From Polaribacter sp. IC073 (GTDB taxonomy: Bacteria > Bacteroidota > Bacteroidia > Flavobacteriales > Flavobacteriaceae): a stretch of 64,000 bases of DNA. This document shows, one piece after another, positions 9,336 to 17,842 of this stretch (its first letter is position 1; every line of letters begins with the position of its first letter). The stretch spans positions 124,001 to 188,000 of the forward strand of contig NZ_VORS01000007.1 in assembly GCF_007997075.1 (NCBI RefSeq), read 5' to 3'. The translations under genes were made by a program, and so were the position numbers. Below the pieces are notes generated by a model. The model was not told where the DNA came from. It made no database searches and saw nothing but the letters and a program-made list of their open reading frames with translations.

Positions 9336-9846
9336 ATTATTTTATTTATTATTTATTGTGAGAAAAACGAAATCAACTCTTAAAAAGCACTTCCCTTTTC
9401 TTCGCAATAACACATTGCTGCTTTTTTTTAAAATCTTATTTAGGCTGATTTCTCTTGCTCTTAAATGATTTCTATTTTTTGAACTTGTTTAAAATCTGTT
9501 CTTACAAAACTCAAATGGGATTTACTCTTTGAATTTATTGATAATTTTTCCAAAGATTTTTTTAATTTCCTTTCATTTGTTCTCTACTATAATTTACGAC
9601 TTTTTCTTGAAATCTCTACATCGTATTTTTTGATACATATCTTTACTTTTTTCGCAACTACAAAAGTACGCCCTTCCTATCCTTTTCTGGCGGATATTTG
9701 TATTGTTTTTTGTTTCATTTTTCTTGTTACTATAAGATAACCTAATGAGATTAGAAAACACTATTAAATCTAATATCTTTCTTCTATTTTATGTTTTAAA
9801 ATGCGGTTTTATTTTAGCTTTTGATGTTTTACTAACAAAATTGTAC
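9336..9846. other. Gene-poor spacer upstream of the TPR gene
   Basis: I see no convincing gene here. The stretch holds a leftward TAnnTTTG box at 9661-9668. It also holds a small hairpin at 9405-9419 (GCAAT/ATTGC) followed rightward by a T-run, which could be a weak rightward terminator. A 60-codon open frame starting at 9745 runs into the structured RNA candidate and is not called. Confidence 0.5.
9661..9668 (-). promoter_or_regulatory. Putative -7 promoter box, leftward
   Basis: On the minus strand TACTTTTG matches TAnnTTTG exactly and is followed by GTAGTTGC. It points toward the TPR gene, whose start is about 325 bases downstream, so transcription would produce either a long 5' leader or a separate small RNA. 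There is no clear -33 TTG. Confidence 0.35.
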
Positions 9847-9916
9847 GCGTTAGGGATTGAAACGGCATCCTTTTTGTTTTTTACAAAAAGATATAGTGAA
9901 AAGCCCGTTAAAACGC
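9847..9916 (+). ncRNA. Candidate structured RNA element with three nested stems
   Basis: Three nested pairings are visible. GCGTT (9847-9851) pairs with AACGC (9912-9916), AACGG (9861-9865) with CCGTT (9905-9909), and CTTTTTGT (9870-9877) with ACAAAAAG (9883-9890) around a 5-base loop. The unpaired parts include GGCATCC before and GATATAG after the apical stem. From memory this layout (GGCATCC, T-run/A-run hairpin, AAAGATATAG) recurs between genes in Flavobacteriaceae, but I cannot name an RNA family. The strand is chosen from that remembered orientation. An open reading frame at 9745-9927 crosses it and is probably fortuitous. Confidence 0.42.
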
Positions 9917-10034
9917 CCAAAAAATAATTTAGCCTTTTCTATCTGCGGAAATTGCAGGTCAAATCATAAAAAGAAGTCAACACTCTTTCTGTATTATTGT
10001 TAATGAAACAATTGACAAATGTATTTCGGTTTTT

Positions 10035-10108
10035 ATACCAACATTATGAGTTTAGATAACTTTTAAAATTGTTGATAGGTTGCTATAAAAGACAAGGTGT
10101 CTTGGTAT
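10035..10108. repeat. Short element bounded by ATACCAA/TTGGTAT inverted ends
   Basis: ATACCAA at 10035-10041 and TTGGTAT at 10102-10108 form 7-base inverted ends of a 74-base non-coding segment. Just inside the right end is GACAAGGTGTC. It may be a remnant of a small non-autonomous repeat, but seven bases is weak evidence. Confidence 0.22.
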
Positions 10109-10126
10109 TAATAAAAAGCATAAAAA

Positions 10127-10154
10127 AAACGCCCAAGACATATCTTGAGCGTTT
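10127..10154 (-). terminator. Terminator of the T9SS carbohydrate-binding protein gene
   Basis: AAACGCCCAAGA (10127-10138) pairs with TCTTGAGCGTTT (10143-10154), with one mismatch and a 4-base loop. On the minus strand it lies 28 bases beyond the stop at 10182 and is followed by a T-run (the plus-strand A-run just left of it). Confidence 0.75.
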
Positions 10155-10181
10155 ATAAATTAATATCCCCCGATATTGTTT

Positions 10182-12083
10182 TTATTGTTTGATAAATTTT
10201 GCGGTTCCTACGGCGTCTTCAACGGTGTATTTAATTAAATAAATACCAGCACTTAAATTAGAAACATTTATAATTTTAGATGTATCATCTACAGAAATTG
10301 TTTGTACAAGTTTTCCTAAAATGTTATAAATACTTGCTTTCTCTATTCTTTTATCCGAAGATATATTTAAGAAATTTGTTGACGGATTTGGATACAAACT
10401 TACACTTGCTAAAGTATTATTATCAACACCTGCAGTTGCTGCTGTGTATAAATAGATGTTATCTACAAAAGCAGTTCCTTGGGTACCACCTGTTGCTGAA
10501 CCCAATAATAATTGAATCTGACCTAAGTTTGCTTTTCCTGTTAATCCTGTAAAATCTGCTATTGCAAAATCATGACTTACCCAAGCGCCTGCTGTTTGAG
10601 AAGTTGAGCTTTGAACTTCCATTTCAGAATCATCTGCATTAGGATATTCATCCATATTATCTGCTCCAAAATCTTGAAATTTAATTCCGAAAGCATTTGC
10701 TTCTGGCGTCCAAACATCAATATGAAGGTGCGTGTAATTAGCTAAATCTACGGTAGAAGAAAGTGTGATTGCTTGAAAATTTAAAGCTGAATATTTCTTC
10801 ATATTGTCAGATTCTACTGTAAAATCTGCAACAGTACCTTCTCCCCAAGCTTGTGTATAAGAACTTGGTGCATTATTTGTATAAGTATCACTAAATAAAG
10901 AATACACATTTGCTACTGCAACTGTTGGTGTTGTTGCAGATGCTGCTGGCGCTGTTAAAACCACTGCATCATTATGAAAATAAATATTGTCGATATAAAT
11001 TGTTCCCCCTGGATTTTTAGATAAAATATACTGCGCTAAATTTGTTTTTGCTGTTAAACCAGCGAAGTTTGTCAATGGAATATCATAACTAATCCATTGA
11101 CCAGTTTCTGTTGAAGCGTACACAATTTCGTGTTCTGAATCATCTCCTCCTTGATATCCTTTATCTGCACCGAAATCTACAACCTTTACTTTAAAGTTAT
11201 TCGCGTCTGGTGTCCAGATATCCATATGTAAAGTAGTCATTGCAGATGCATCGATTAAATTTGCTCCTAAAGTTTCTATCCCTACATAATCTAAATTAGA
11301 ATATTTTTTTGTTGCATTTCCTTCAATCATTACATCTTCTAAGGTTGCACCATTACTAAAAGAAATAAAATTATTTACAGCTACATCTGTATAAGCATCA
11401 CTATATAAAGAAATTACATTACCAGCCGCTTGTACTGGTGTTGGTGCTGCAACAACAGGACTCGTTGGTGCCGTAACTGGTGCTGTTAACATTTCTGCGT
11501 TAAACTTAATGTTGTCTATAAAGATGGTACTGTTTGCTGCTCTATCTGCTTGACCTTGCGTCCAATCTACAAAAACTACCATTTGATTTATATTCGTTAA
11601 ATCTCCATTAGGATTTATACCAGAAAGATCCCAAGTTAAGGTTTGCCATTCATCTACAACTGTGTTCCCAACATTTTGATCTGTTATCTGAAATGAAGTT
11701 CCACTGGTATTTGTTCCCATTTTAATACCAACGGTACCAACATAGTTTTTATTTACATCGATACTTAAGGTTAGGTTGCTTGCTACACTCATGTCTAATT
11801 TCCACGTACCAAATTTAGAATCTTGCCATTTATTGTTTACACCTGCATAAAAAGCATTTCCAGGCCCTACAACTACTTTTAAAACTTTAGAAGCCGTATT
11901 ATTTACACCGTCTAGATCTGGGTTGTCTACAACCTCAGCAGCAGCGGGTTCATTATCGAAAGTATACCAATTAGAAGCTGTTCCGGAAGGAGTTCCATCT
12001 TCAAAATCTAAAAGATATTCTTGTTGTTGCGCATATCCTAAAGAAGTAACCAAAAGGATAATTAGTAAAGTAATTTTTTTCAT
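10182..12083 (-). CDS. T9SS-secreted multi-module carbohydrate-binding protein of the laminarin locus
   Basis: A 633-residue secreted protein with no catalytic domain visible. Signal peptide MKKITLLIILLVTSLGYAQ. Module 1 (about residues 22-200) begins YLLDFEDGTPSG. Modules 2 (about 218-375) and 3 (about 390-550) are homologous, each starting NVISLYSDAYT or NVYSLFSDTYT and containing LHMDIWTP or LHIDVWTP and IYIDNIYF or AFVDNIYL. This is a beta-sandwich, CBM-like pattern. The C-terminal 75 residues (VSLYPNPSTNFLNIS to GIYLIKYT) are a type A T9SS sorting domain, so the protein is secreted and probably surface-attached. The same module occurs in the surface lipoprotein at 23241-25229. It has its own terminator and an upstream element shared with susC, so it is probably co-induced with the locus. 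Binding to beta-glucan is inferred. Confidence 0.85.
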   Translation of the reverse strand: MKKITLLIILLVTSLGYAQQQEYLLDFEDGTPSGTASNWYTFDNEPAAAEVVDNPDLDGVNNTASKVLKVVVGPGNAFYAGVNNKWQDSKFGTWKLDMSVASNLTLSIDVNKNYVGTVGIKMGTNTSGTSFQITDQNVGNTVVDEWQTLTWDLSGINPNGDLTNINQMVVFVDWTQGQADRAANSTIFIDNIKFNAEMLTAPVTAPTSPVVAAPTPVQAAGNVISLYSDAYTDVAVNNFISFSNGATLEDVMIEGNATKKYSNLDYVGIETLGANLIDASAMTTLHMDIWTPDANNFKVKVVDFGADKGYQGGDDSEHEIVYASTETGQWISYDIPLTNFAGLTAKTNLAQYILSKNPGGTIYIDNIYFHNDAVVLTAPAASATTPTVAVANVYSLFSDTYTNNAPSSYTQAWGEGTVADFTVESDNMKKYSALNFQAITLSSTVDLANYTHLHIDVWTPEANAFGIKFQDFGADNMDEYPNADDSEMEVQSSTSQTAGAWVSHDFAIADFTGLTGKANLGQIQLLLGSATGGTQGTAFVDNIYLYTAATAGVDNNTLASVSLYPNPSTNFLNISSDKRIEKASIYNILGKLVQTISVDDTSKIINVSNLSAGIYLIKYTVEDAVGTAKFIKQ

Positions 12084-12137
12084 GTGTTAAATATTTAAAT
12101 GTTAATTACTCAATATTAAAACTATACTTTGCTATTT

Positions 12138-12172
12138 CATTAAAAAAGACCACAACAAAAAACATACATCAT
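12138..12172 (-). promoter_or_regulatory. 35-bp element shared with the susC upstream region (copy 2)
   Basis: Identical to 29856-29890 at 31 of 35 positions, with a core CAACAAAAAACATACAT on the plus strand. It ends 54 bases before the start codon of the gene at 12083, and the susC copy ends 52 bases before its start. Conservation at the same position suggests an operator plus promoter element read by the same regulator. Confidence 0.6.
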
Positions 12173-12283
12173 AATAAAATAACTAAAAATTTAAATAATT
12201 CATAGAATAACTCCATAAACACAAGAAACACTAACCCTAAAAAATATGGACTAAAATCTGTATTAGCCTAAATAAATAAGTTT

Positions 12284-12293
12284 TGTATGGGTA
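12284..12293. promoter_or_regulatory. Distal motif TGTATGGGTA shared with susC region
   Basis: The 10-mer TGTATGGGTA occurs here and at 29993-30002. In both places it lies a little over 100 bases upstream of the 35-bp element. It resembles the reverse complement of the CATACA part of that element. This may be a second regulator site. Confidence 0.4.
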
Positions 12294-12420
12294 ATGTTTG
12301 GTTGGTTTTAACATAATATTTTTAGCCAAAAATATGTAGCGATAGCCAACTATAAAAGATACTGAAAAAGAGCCTTTTACAAAAAATAACGATCATTATG
12401 AAGTGTTTTTATTGCAATAT

Positions 12421-12452
12421 AAAAGAGCAACTACAGAAGTAATCGCTCTTTT
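12421..12452 (-). terminator. Terminator after the GPH symporter gene
   Basis: AAAAGAGC (12421-12428) pairs with GCTCTTTT (12445-12452) around a 16-base loop; the stem extends by two more A/T pairs. It lies about 85 bases beyond the symporter stop and closes the second transcription unit of the locus. The rest of 12173-12536 holds only AT-rich spacer and the motif listed at 12284. Confidence 0.6.
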
Positions 12453-12536
12453 ATTAATTTTAATTGTGCTGTAAATACCTAAACTATTACTAACCTCTAT
12501 ACAGGTTTAGCATTTGAAATAGCTTCACACTATATA

Positions 12537-14003
12537 TTATCTATGAGTATTCTTTTCTCCCTTTATCTCATCTGTGGTTCCTGTGGCTCTTTTGTCTAAT
12601 TCTAGTATAATTTCTCTTGCTTTTTCTTCCGTTAGATCGTAATCGCGCATCACATATATTGCTATTAATGTTCCTAGTATTGGAAATACAGAAAAGAAAA
12701 TGCGCAATCCTGTAATTGCACCATCTGGTTGGGTTGCTAATTCTGGATCAAAACCCACAAAAAGCATAATTAACGCGCTTAATCCTCCTGCAATTGCAAA
12801 ACCAAATTTTACCATCCACCAATAAATAGCTCCGAAAATACCTTCTCTACGTTGCCCAAAATTAAGTTCATCTAAATCACAAATATCTGCTGTCATCGAC
12901 ATCATTAAGGTAAATAAAGCACCAATACCAAATGAAAAGAATGGTAACGCTAATAAGATCATAAATGGTTTTCCTGGAATAAATAAAAACCATAACAAAA
13001 CATAACCAATGATAGAGATACTTTGAGATACTATAAAAGCCTGCTTTTTGCCCATTTTTTTAGACATTCTTGTCACAATAGGAATGACCAAAAAAGTAGT
13101 TACCAAAGCCCCAACACAACCAAAAAGCGTTGGCCATATCCATGAACCATCTGGCCCAGTTACCCCATTAAATAAATAGTAAACAATAATAAAAAATGAA
13201 AAACCGGCAACAGTATTGAAAGCATTGTATATAAAAAAAGTGGAGATACATAGCTTTTTAAATGGTTTAATCTTGAATGCCTCTTTAAATCCTTTTAATA
13301 TTTCTTTTAAACTTCCGCCAATATTTTTAAACGTTAATGGAGAGTATTCTTCTTTTAAAGTTGATTTACTTTTAATAAATATAGCAGGAACCATTGCACA
13401 AAGCATAAAAACCAAACCTACCCAAATGGCTAATGTTCTTGTTGCTGCTTCTACTGTTGGAAACCAAGTTTGATCATACATAATTACCCAAAACCATGGC
13501 GCAATTACCCAAGCCCACTGCCCTATCCATTGTGCTACAGCCATTATATTTGTGCGCTCATGGAAATCATCACTCATCTCATATCCCATAGCAACATAAG
13601 GAACACTAAAAATTGTTAATCCCAAATAGAAGACCAACGACCAAAGAAAAAAGTAGGTAAAATTATATACCAAACCATCATCTTTATACAATTGCCACAT
13701 AAGAATATAAGAAATACCCATTATTATTGCGCCAATAAATACATAATGTCTTCGTCTTCCCCATTTAGACTTGGTATTGTCTGAAATAAACCCCATAATA
13801 GGATCTGTAAAAGCATCTAGAATTCTAGGTAAGAAAAATAAAATAGCATACATCCAAGTAGGAAAACCCAAGTTTTGAATTAATACCACCATAAAAATAC
13901 CCAAAGCTGCAGGAAACATTTGGTTTGCTAACATACCAATTCCGAAAGCTATTTTTTGTCCAAATGGAACTTTTCCCTTTTTTAACACCCTTTTTTGTGA
14001 CAT
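12537..14003 (-). CDS. GPH-family (MelB-like) sugar:cation symporter
   Basis: Inner-membrane secondary transporter of the glycoside-pentoside-hexuronide family, an MFS branch. The 488 residues form about 12 helices. Family features include KIAFGIGMLANQMFPAALG near the N-terminus, the conserved loop DAFTDPIMGFISDNTKSKWGRRRHYVF at about residues 66-92, and FGQRREGIFGAIYWWMVKFG at about residues 385-404. It lies four bases downstream of the GH30 gene and is the last gene of the unit. In this setting it most likely brings glucose or short beta-glucan oligosaccharides from periplasm to cytosol, feeding the phosphorylase. The exact substrate is inferred. Confidence 0.88.
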   Translation of the reverse strand: MSQKRVLKKGKVPFGQKIAFGIGMLANQMFPAALGIFMVVLIQNLGFPTWMYAILFFLPRILDAFTDPIMGFISDNTKSKWGRRRHYVFIGAIIMGISYILMWQLYKDDGLVYNFTYFFLWSLVFYLGLTIFSVPYVAMGYEMSDDFHERTNIMAVAQWIGQWAWVIAPWFWVIMYDQTWFPTVEAATRTLAIWVGLVFMLCAMVPAIFIKSKSTLKEEYSPLTFKNIGGSLKEILKGFKEAFKIKPFKKLCISTFFIYNAFNTVAGFSFFIIVYYLFNGVTGPDGSWIWPTLFGCVGALVTTFLVIPIVTRMSKKMGKKQAFIVSQSISIIGYVLLWFLFIPGKPFMILLALPFFSFGIGALFTLMMSMTADICDLDELNFGQRREGIFGAIYWWMVKFGFAIAGGLSALIMLFVGFDPELATQPDGAITGLRIFFSVFPILGTLIAIYVMRDYDLTEEKAREIILELDKRATGTTDEIKGEKNTHR

Positions 14004-14007
14004 ATTT

Positions 14008-15504
14008 TTATCTTATTTTTGATGGAATAATTATGGTTTGAATAGCTTGTGCATTTATTTTTACTTTTGTTGATGTTTCATTTAAGGAAAGTATAAAACT
14101 TTTTGGTGACTTACCTTCATTAAAAATAACAACAGCAATAGATTCATCAGTATTTTTTGCAGCAGTAACCATTAATTCTTTATCAGAATGAGCAACAGAA
14201 ATTATCTTTGCTTCTGGTCTAATGTATTTGCTAAAATGTGAGAGGGTATAATAAATTGGTGTAAAATAAACCTCATCTTTTTCTGGATCTACTATTACTG
14301 GCGCAACACACCAATTTTTAAACCAATTTGGGCCACCTTGTGTGTCTAAAACCATGTTCCAGTCTATCCAACCATCAACATAATTATTTAAACAGCCAAT
14401 AATGTCTCTCGCATATCTAGTTACGGGCGCATATTTTGGGTGCAAATATTTGTCCTTTTCTGACGCCCAATCCCAACCCCAATCTGTTGCTTCTTTAGAC
14501 CAATACCAAGCATCATCTTGCCATTTTGGTATTTCTGAATCTACACAAGCCTCTGACTGAATTAAGTATTTGTCTGGTGCTTTTTTATGAGCATATTGTA
14601 ATTCATTCGGAAAATAATCATACGTACTTGCGTACCAATGAATTGCAGTTCCATCAAAATATTTTGAAGTTTCTTTGTTTTTAAATTGAGCATCTACCCA
14701 CTCATTTAAATGTTCTCTATTTTGATCATATCCTAAAATCTTAACATTATGCTTATCTGCCTCCAATTTCGGGCCTAAATAATTTTGAACAAAATTTGTC
14801 ATTTCATCAGGAGAAAAATGCATACTTTCCCAGTTATTTCCATTTCCTAAAGGTTCATTTTCAACAGTAAAACCCCAAATATCTATTCCCTCTTCTTTAT
14901 AAGCAGTAACGTATTTAGAGAAAAACAAAGCCCAAGTATCGTAATATTTCGGAAGTAATTTACCGCCAACCCAATTGTTATTGTTCTTCATCCAGGGTGG
15001 AGCCGTCCAAGGAGACGATAAAATCTTAAAACCGTCTTTTGATACTTTCATAGCATCTTTAATCATCGGAATGATATCGTCTTTATCTTCTTCAATAGAA
15101 AAATGATTTAATACGATATCACCTTTTATGGGCGCGTATGAATACTGACTCAGTGAAAAATCACATGAATTCATATGCGTTCTTGTTAAAGAATATCTTG
15201 CCCCAGTTTCCCCGAAATAAGCTTCTAAAATAAGATCTCTATTCTTCTTACTTAGATTCTTTAAAAGAAATGCTGATGATTCTGTAAACGAACCTCCAAA
15301 ACCTGTAATTGTTTGAAATTGTACGTCTGGATTTAGTACAATAGTTGATACATTTTCTCCTATTTCAAAAGCTGTAACTTGTGTTAGTTTATGTCCACTT
15401 GCAGAAGTTTCATAAACCACTACAGATAATTTTTCTTTATTATTTACACAACTCATCATTAATAAAACTAAAATAAAACACAAGCTTTGTTTGTATCTTC
15501 TCAT
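14008..15504 (-). CDS. GH30 glycoside hydrolase lipoprotein, probable beta-1,6-glucan branch-removing enzyme
   Basis: A 498-residue retaining glycosidase of the GH30 (glucosylceramidase-like) family with a lipoprotein signal (ILVLLMMSC, Cys19). The barrel starts at FQTITGFGGSFTESSAFLL. Catalytic glutamates are visible: the acid/base Glu217 in FTVENEPLG and the nucleophile Glu318 in LIQSEAC. A C-terminal beta domain follows. GH30 enzymes of laminarin loci in marine Flavobacteriia (for example Formosa) remove beta-1,6-linked glucose, and that role fits this operon of GH16, GH17 and phosphorylase. It sits four bases before the symporter gene and ten after the GH-A glycosidase. Exact linkage preference is an inference. 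Confidence 0.9.
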   Translation of the reverse strand: MRRYKQSLCFILVLLMMSCVNNKEKLSVVVYETSASGHKLTQVTAFEIGENVSTIVLNPDVQFQTITGFGGSFTESSAFLLKNLSKKNRDLILEAYFGETGARYSLTRTHMNSCDFSLSQYSYAPIKGDIVLNHFSIEEDKDDIIPMIKDAMKVSKDGFKILSSPWTAPPWMKNNNNWVGGKLLPKYYDTWALFFSKYVTAYKEEGIDIWGFTVENEPLGNGNNWESMHFSPDEMTNFVQNYLGPKLEADKHNVKILGYDQNREHLNEWVDAQFKNKETSKYFDGTAIHWYASTYDYFPNELQYAHKKAPDKYLIQSEACVDSEIPKWQDDAWYWSKEATDWGWDWASEKDKYLHPKYAPVTRYARDIIGCLNNYVDGWIDWNMVLDTQGGPNWFKNWCVAPVIVDPEKDEVYFTPIYYTLSHFSKYIRPEAKIISVAHSDKELMVTAAKNTDESIAVVIFNEGKSPKSFILSLNETSTKVKINAQAIQTIIIPSKIR

Positions 15505-15514
15505 GCGCTTTCTT

Positions 15515-16525
15515 TTAATTATTTTGTTCTTTTAAATACAGTTCTTTTACAACACCAAATGCTTCTTTCTTTTTTCTATCAATTGTTACGATGCCCCAAA
15601 ACTCTTCGTTCGGAGCACCGTCATAAGGAACACCAGAACTATTGGGCGCCCAACCACCAATATCTTGTATTGTATTGTCTCCTGCTTTCCACCAACCATC
15701 TGTAAAAGAGAATAACGCCACACCACTAGAAATTTCTTTGTTAGAAAAAACACTTTTTACTATTTTTGAAGTTGCAACTGCTTGTGCTTTTTCATTTTTT
15801 CCTTTTTCGAAACCCGCTTTTGTAATTGTCATATAACTATCTCCGCCCGCTTCAGATAAATACATCGGTTTATTACTGATTGTTTTCCATTGAGAGAAAA
15901 TTTCTTCGGGATTGTCCCATCGGTACACATTCATTCCCCATACATCTATATTCGAAGACATTTTAAGTGCTAACGCATCTGGTAATTCTCCATGAGCTGT
16001 TGTTGTGGGATGATTTTTATCCGTATTATGAATCATTTTTGCTGCGGAATTCATTGCAGCATACCAGTTCTTTATATCATTTTCAAACCATTCTGGATGA
16101 TAATTATATTCGTTCCCCAACTCCCACATTAAAATGGCATTGTGATTCTTAAACTGATTTACATAATCGATAAAAGTACCGGATAAAATGTCATTTTTTC
16201 CACCTTGATTGTACCCAAAACCAATAATTACTTTCATTGAAGCTTTATCCATTGCATCTAAAACCTTTACGTCTTCAATAGGTTCATAAACTCTAATCGT
16301 ATTAATTCCTGCTTCTTTCATCAAAGCTAAATCTTCTTTCAAATTGCTAAAATCTCTTGAATCACTTCCTTTAGGAACTGGGTGATAACAGATTCCTTTT
16401 ATTAAATACGGATTTTTATTTATCAATATTTTTCTATCAGAAATAGATACAACATCACTCTTTAATTCTTTAATACAAGAAGTAAAAACAAAGGCAAGTA
16501 GTAAAAAAACAATGCAATTTTTCAT
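15515..16525 (-). CDS. Clan GH-A glycosidase lipoprotein (GH2-like TIM barrel)
   Basis: A 336-residue lipoprotein (LAFVFTSC, Cys17) that is almost only a TIM barrel: FLIKGICYHP-type strand 1 (LIKGICYHPVP), AGINTIRVYEP, then ILMWELGNEYNYHPEW with acid/base candidate Glu139 and KPMYLSEAGG with nucleophile candidate Glu225. The N-E and S-E spacing and the start ILINKNPYLIKG resemble the catalytic domain of GH2 without its accessory sandwich domains. It lies in the laminarin operon between GH17 and GH30. I cannot settle the GH family: a GH2-type barrel, GH5-like or GH158-like assignment are all possible. A beta-glucan substrate is inferred from context. Confidence 0.78.
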   Translation of the reverse strand: MKNCIVFLLLAFVFTSCIKELKSDVVSISDRKILINKNPYLIKGICYHPVPKGSDSRDFSNLKEDLALMKEAGINTIRVYEPIEDVKVLDAMDKASMKVIIGFGYNQGGKNDILSGTFIDYVNQFKNHNAILMWELGNEYNYHPEWFENDIKNWYAAMNSAAKMIHNTDKNHPTTTAHGELPDALALKMSSNIDVWGMNVYRWDNPEEIFSQWKTISNKPMYLSEAGGDSYMTITKAGFEKGKNEKAQAVATSKIVKSVFSNKEISSGVALFSFTDGWWKAGDNTIQDIGGWAPNSSGVPYDGAPNEEFWGIVTIDRKKKEAFGVVKELYLKEQNN

Positions 16526-16534
16526 TTTTTAGAA

Positions 16535-17821
16535 TTATTTTTTATTTGGAGGAGACATTACCTCTTTTAGCAATATATCTATCTCTCCATTGTATGTTTT
16601 TGTAATTTTTTCACCGTCTCTAGTTAATCCATTAAAAATTCCTTTATCAACCAAACTCCAAAGTGGGTATTTAGCCTCCCCTTTCAAATTAATCAAACCA
16701 AAATGATTTTCTGAACCCAATTCATTTTCTGCATCCTTCCATTGTTCATCAAAAACTTCAAAATAAAAACAAGAAATATTTTCTTCATTTGTCCACGCTC
16801 TCATCAACTTATAATAAATAGCTTCTTTATATTCATCTGTGGCTTTAGAACCAGATGCACCATAATGTTTGTTAGATATTGATGCCCAACCAGTTTCGCC
16901 AACATGAATAGGTTTGTTGGCCCCCACACTTTTCATATATACTTTTACACTGTTGTATTGAGAAACAGCATATTCTTTAGCTCTTAACATTGTAGCAGCT
17001 ATTTTAGCTACCTTAGAAAATTCTTTTTCAGTTTCTAAGTTCCCCCAAAAAACAGGGTTGTAATGTGTGTCATGCATTGGGTAAGTATGCATCGAAATAA
17101 AATCTACCGCATGAATTAATTTAGTTAATTCTTCTACATGATATTCTTCACTTCCACCACCCCAAGAAGCAAAATTATCTGAACTCGTAATCCATAAATT
17201 TTTTGGTAATTCTCCAGATTTTTTTAATTCTTGTAAATAATTCACCCATTTTAAAATAATATCTGGAGTTACATAATAACTTGTAGCCCATTTCACCATG
17301 GCTTCATTACCAACAGCAATCACTTTTACAATACTTGGGTATTTTTTTGCCAAAGAAATGGTTGTAGCTATTTCAATAGAATTTCTTTCACTTTCTTTTG
17401 TGTGAATAGGCTTTCCTGTTTCAGAATTAAAAGCATTTTTGCAATCTATCCAAGCACCTAACATTACGTACATTTCAAAATTCGCATCCTCTTTTTTAAG
17501 TTGATAAATGGCTTCTAATAAATTTGAAGCTTGTGCTAAATGAACATTATAGGTTCTTAAAATCTTAATATTCATTGCAGACATTATTCTTAAATCTTCT
17601 TTTAATTGTTGAATAGTAGGTTGAATATCCCTTGTCTTCTCTCTATAACCACCATAAGAAATGGCTAGATAATCTTTATTTCCTAAAATTTCTGAAGCAG
17701 AACGATTTCTATTCTCTTGTACTTCTTTTTTAGCCTGATCTTTGCAAGAAACCATAAAAAACAACAGCAATACACATAGATATTCTATGATGTGAAGCTG
17801 TTTACTTTTTATGGTTTTCAT
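16535..17821 (-). CDS. GH17 beta-1,3-glucan-active enzyme, lipoprotein
   Basis: A 428-residue member of the bacterial GH17 group with a signal ending LLLFFMVSC (Cys26), so it is a periplasmic or surface lipoprotein. The barrel shows YLAISYGGYR, MNIKILRTYNVH, KVIAVGNEAMVKWA with acid/base Glu173, VDFISMHTYPM, KPIHVGETGWAS with nucleophile Glu309 and FYFEVFDEQWK. GH17 proteins of marine Bacteroidota act on laminarin-derived beta-1,3-glucan, often exolytically. It follows the phosphorylase gene by 21 bases and precedes the GH-A gene by nine, in one operon. Endo, exo or transglycosylating mode cannot be read from the sequence. Confidence 0.92.
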   Translation of the reverse strand: MKTIKSKQLHIIEYLCVLLLFFMVSCKDQAKKEVQENRNRSASEILGNKDYLAISYGGYREKTRDIQPTIQQLKEDLRIMSAMNIKILRTYNVHLAQASNLLEAIYQLKKEDANFEMYVMLGAWIDCKNAFNSETGKPIHTKESERNSIEIATTISLAKKYPSIVKVIAVGNEAMVKWATSYYVTPDIILKWVNYLQELKKSGELPKNLWITSSDNFASWGGGSEEYHVEELTKLIHAVDFISMHTYPMHDTHYNPVFWGNLETEKEFSKVAKIAATMLRAKEYAVSQYNSVKVYMKSVGANKPIHVGETGWASISNKHYGASGSKATDEYKEAIYYKLMRAWTNEENISCFYFEVFDEQWKDAENELGSENHFGLINLKGEAKYPLWSLVDKGIFNGLTRDGEKITKTYNGEIDILLKEVMSPPNKK

Positions 17822-17842
17822 AATTAATTTATTTTAAATATT

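Noticed and set aside
9745..9927. A 60-codon open frame (MRLENTIKSNIFLLFYVLK and onward) as a small membrane protein.
   Set aside because: Its second half coincides with the nested-stem RNA candidate, it has no clear ribosome-binding site, and the only protein-like feature is a stretch of hydrophobic residues expected by chance in T-rich DNA.
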